Of a DNA stretch of 5,634 bases, positions 5,581 through 5,634 are shown in pieces. The translations under genes were made by a program, and so were the position numbers. The DNA is from Gulosibacter massiliensis. Lineage in GTDB: Bacteria > Actinomycetota > Actinomycetes > Actinomycetales > Microbacteriaceae. Where the stretch lies: the NCBI GenBank assembly GCA_945901035.1, contig CAMDKN010000092.1:1-5634 (forward strand), read 5' to 3'. The notes beneath the pieces are model-generated. The model saw only the letters and a program-made list of their open reading frames with translations, made no database searches and had not been told where the DNA came from. Numbering within the stretch: position 1 is the first letter of the stretch; each line of letters begins with the position of its first letter.

Positions 5581-5634
5581 ATGACGACAGTGGCGGTGGT
5601 GGGCGCAACGGGACGCTTCGGCACACAAATCGTG
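5581..5634 (+). CDS. dapB: 4-hydroxy-tetrahydrodipicolinate reductase, N-terminal fragment (3' end outside window)
   Basis: Only 18 codons are present, reading MTTVAVVGATGRFGTQIV. This is the first beta strand and glycine-rich loop of a Rossmann NAD(P)-binding fold, with GATGRFG in place of the GxxGRMG typical of DapB. DapB reduces the product of DapA in the diaminopimelate/lysine pathway, which supplies the peptidoglycan cross-link residue. The assignment rests partly on context, since dapB follows the M16 peptidase gene in related actinobacteria as I recall. Another NAD(P)-binding protein cannot be excluded from so short a stretch. A leaderless promoter lies immediately upstream. Confidence 0.72.
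   Translation, partial: MTTVAVVGATGRFGTQIV

Overview
The window looks like chromosomal DNA from a GC-rich actinomycete, most likely an aquatic member of the Microbacteriaceae. The grounds are the start of its polynucleotide phosphorylase ([16 protein letters not shown]), the TANNNT-type promoters followed almost at once by start codons, and the gene order pnp - M16 peptidase - dapB, which I recall from this group. The taxonomic call rests on remembered family sequences, not on a search. All recognisable genes are on the + strand.

Layout: (1) 1-222, the C-terminal end of an aspartate ammonia-lyase. (2) 351-620, rpsO (ribosomal protein S15), with a hairpin leader and a strong terminator at 640-670. 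(3) 729-785, a long nearly continuous hairpin in the pnp leader, in the position and context of the Actino-pnp RNA motif. (4) 921-3173, pnp, full length, followed by a UUCG-capped terminator. (5) 3222-3359, a 138-base leader with two strong inverted repeats. (6) 3360-4145, a complete seven-helix microbial rhodopsin with the DTE signature of an outward proton pump. (7) A second terminator almost identical to the one after pnp. (8) 4241-5548, a single-chain M16B zinc peptidase (pepR-like). (9) 5581 to the end, the first 18 codons of dapB.

How it works together: rpsO and pnp form the conserved S15/PNPase module, with RNA structures ahead of both genes that suggest feedback control (S15 on its own mRNA; RNase III and PNPase on the pnp leader). 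The peptidase and dapB are the usual downstream neighbours. The rhodopsin is the accessory gene: a separate transcription unit placed between pnp and the peptidase and bounded by two copies of the same terminator. It implies a photoheterotrophic lifestyle, with light-driven proton export supplementing respiration.

The most interesting points are the duplicated terminator bracketing the rhodopsin, the undescribed structured leader in front of it, and a leucine where antenna-binding rhodopsins carry a glycine. I do not see a wholly new multi-gene system. The conserved genes are ordinary, and the novelty lies in the rhodopsin cassette and its leader.
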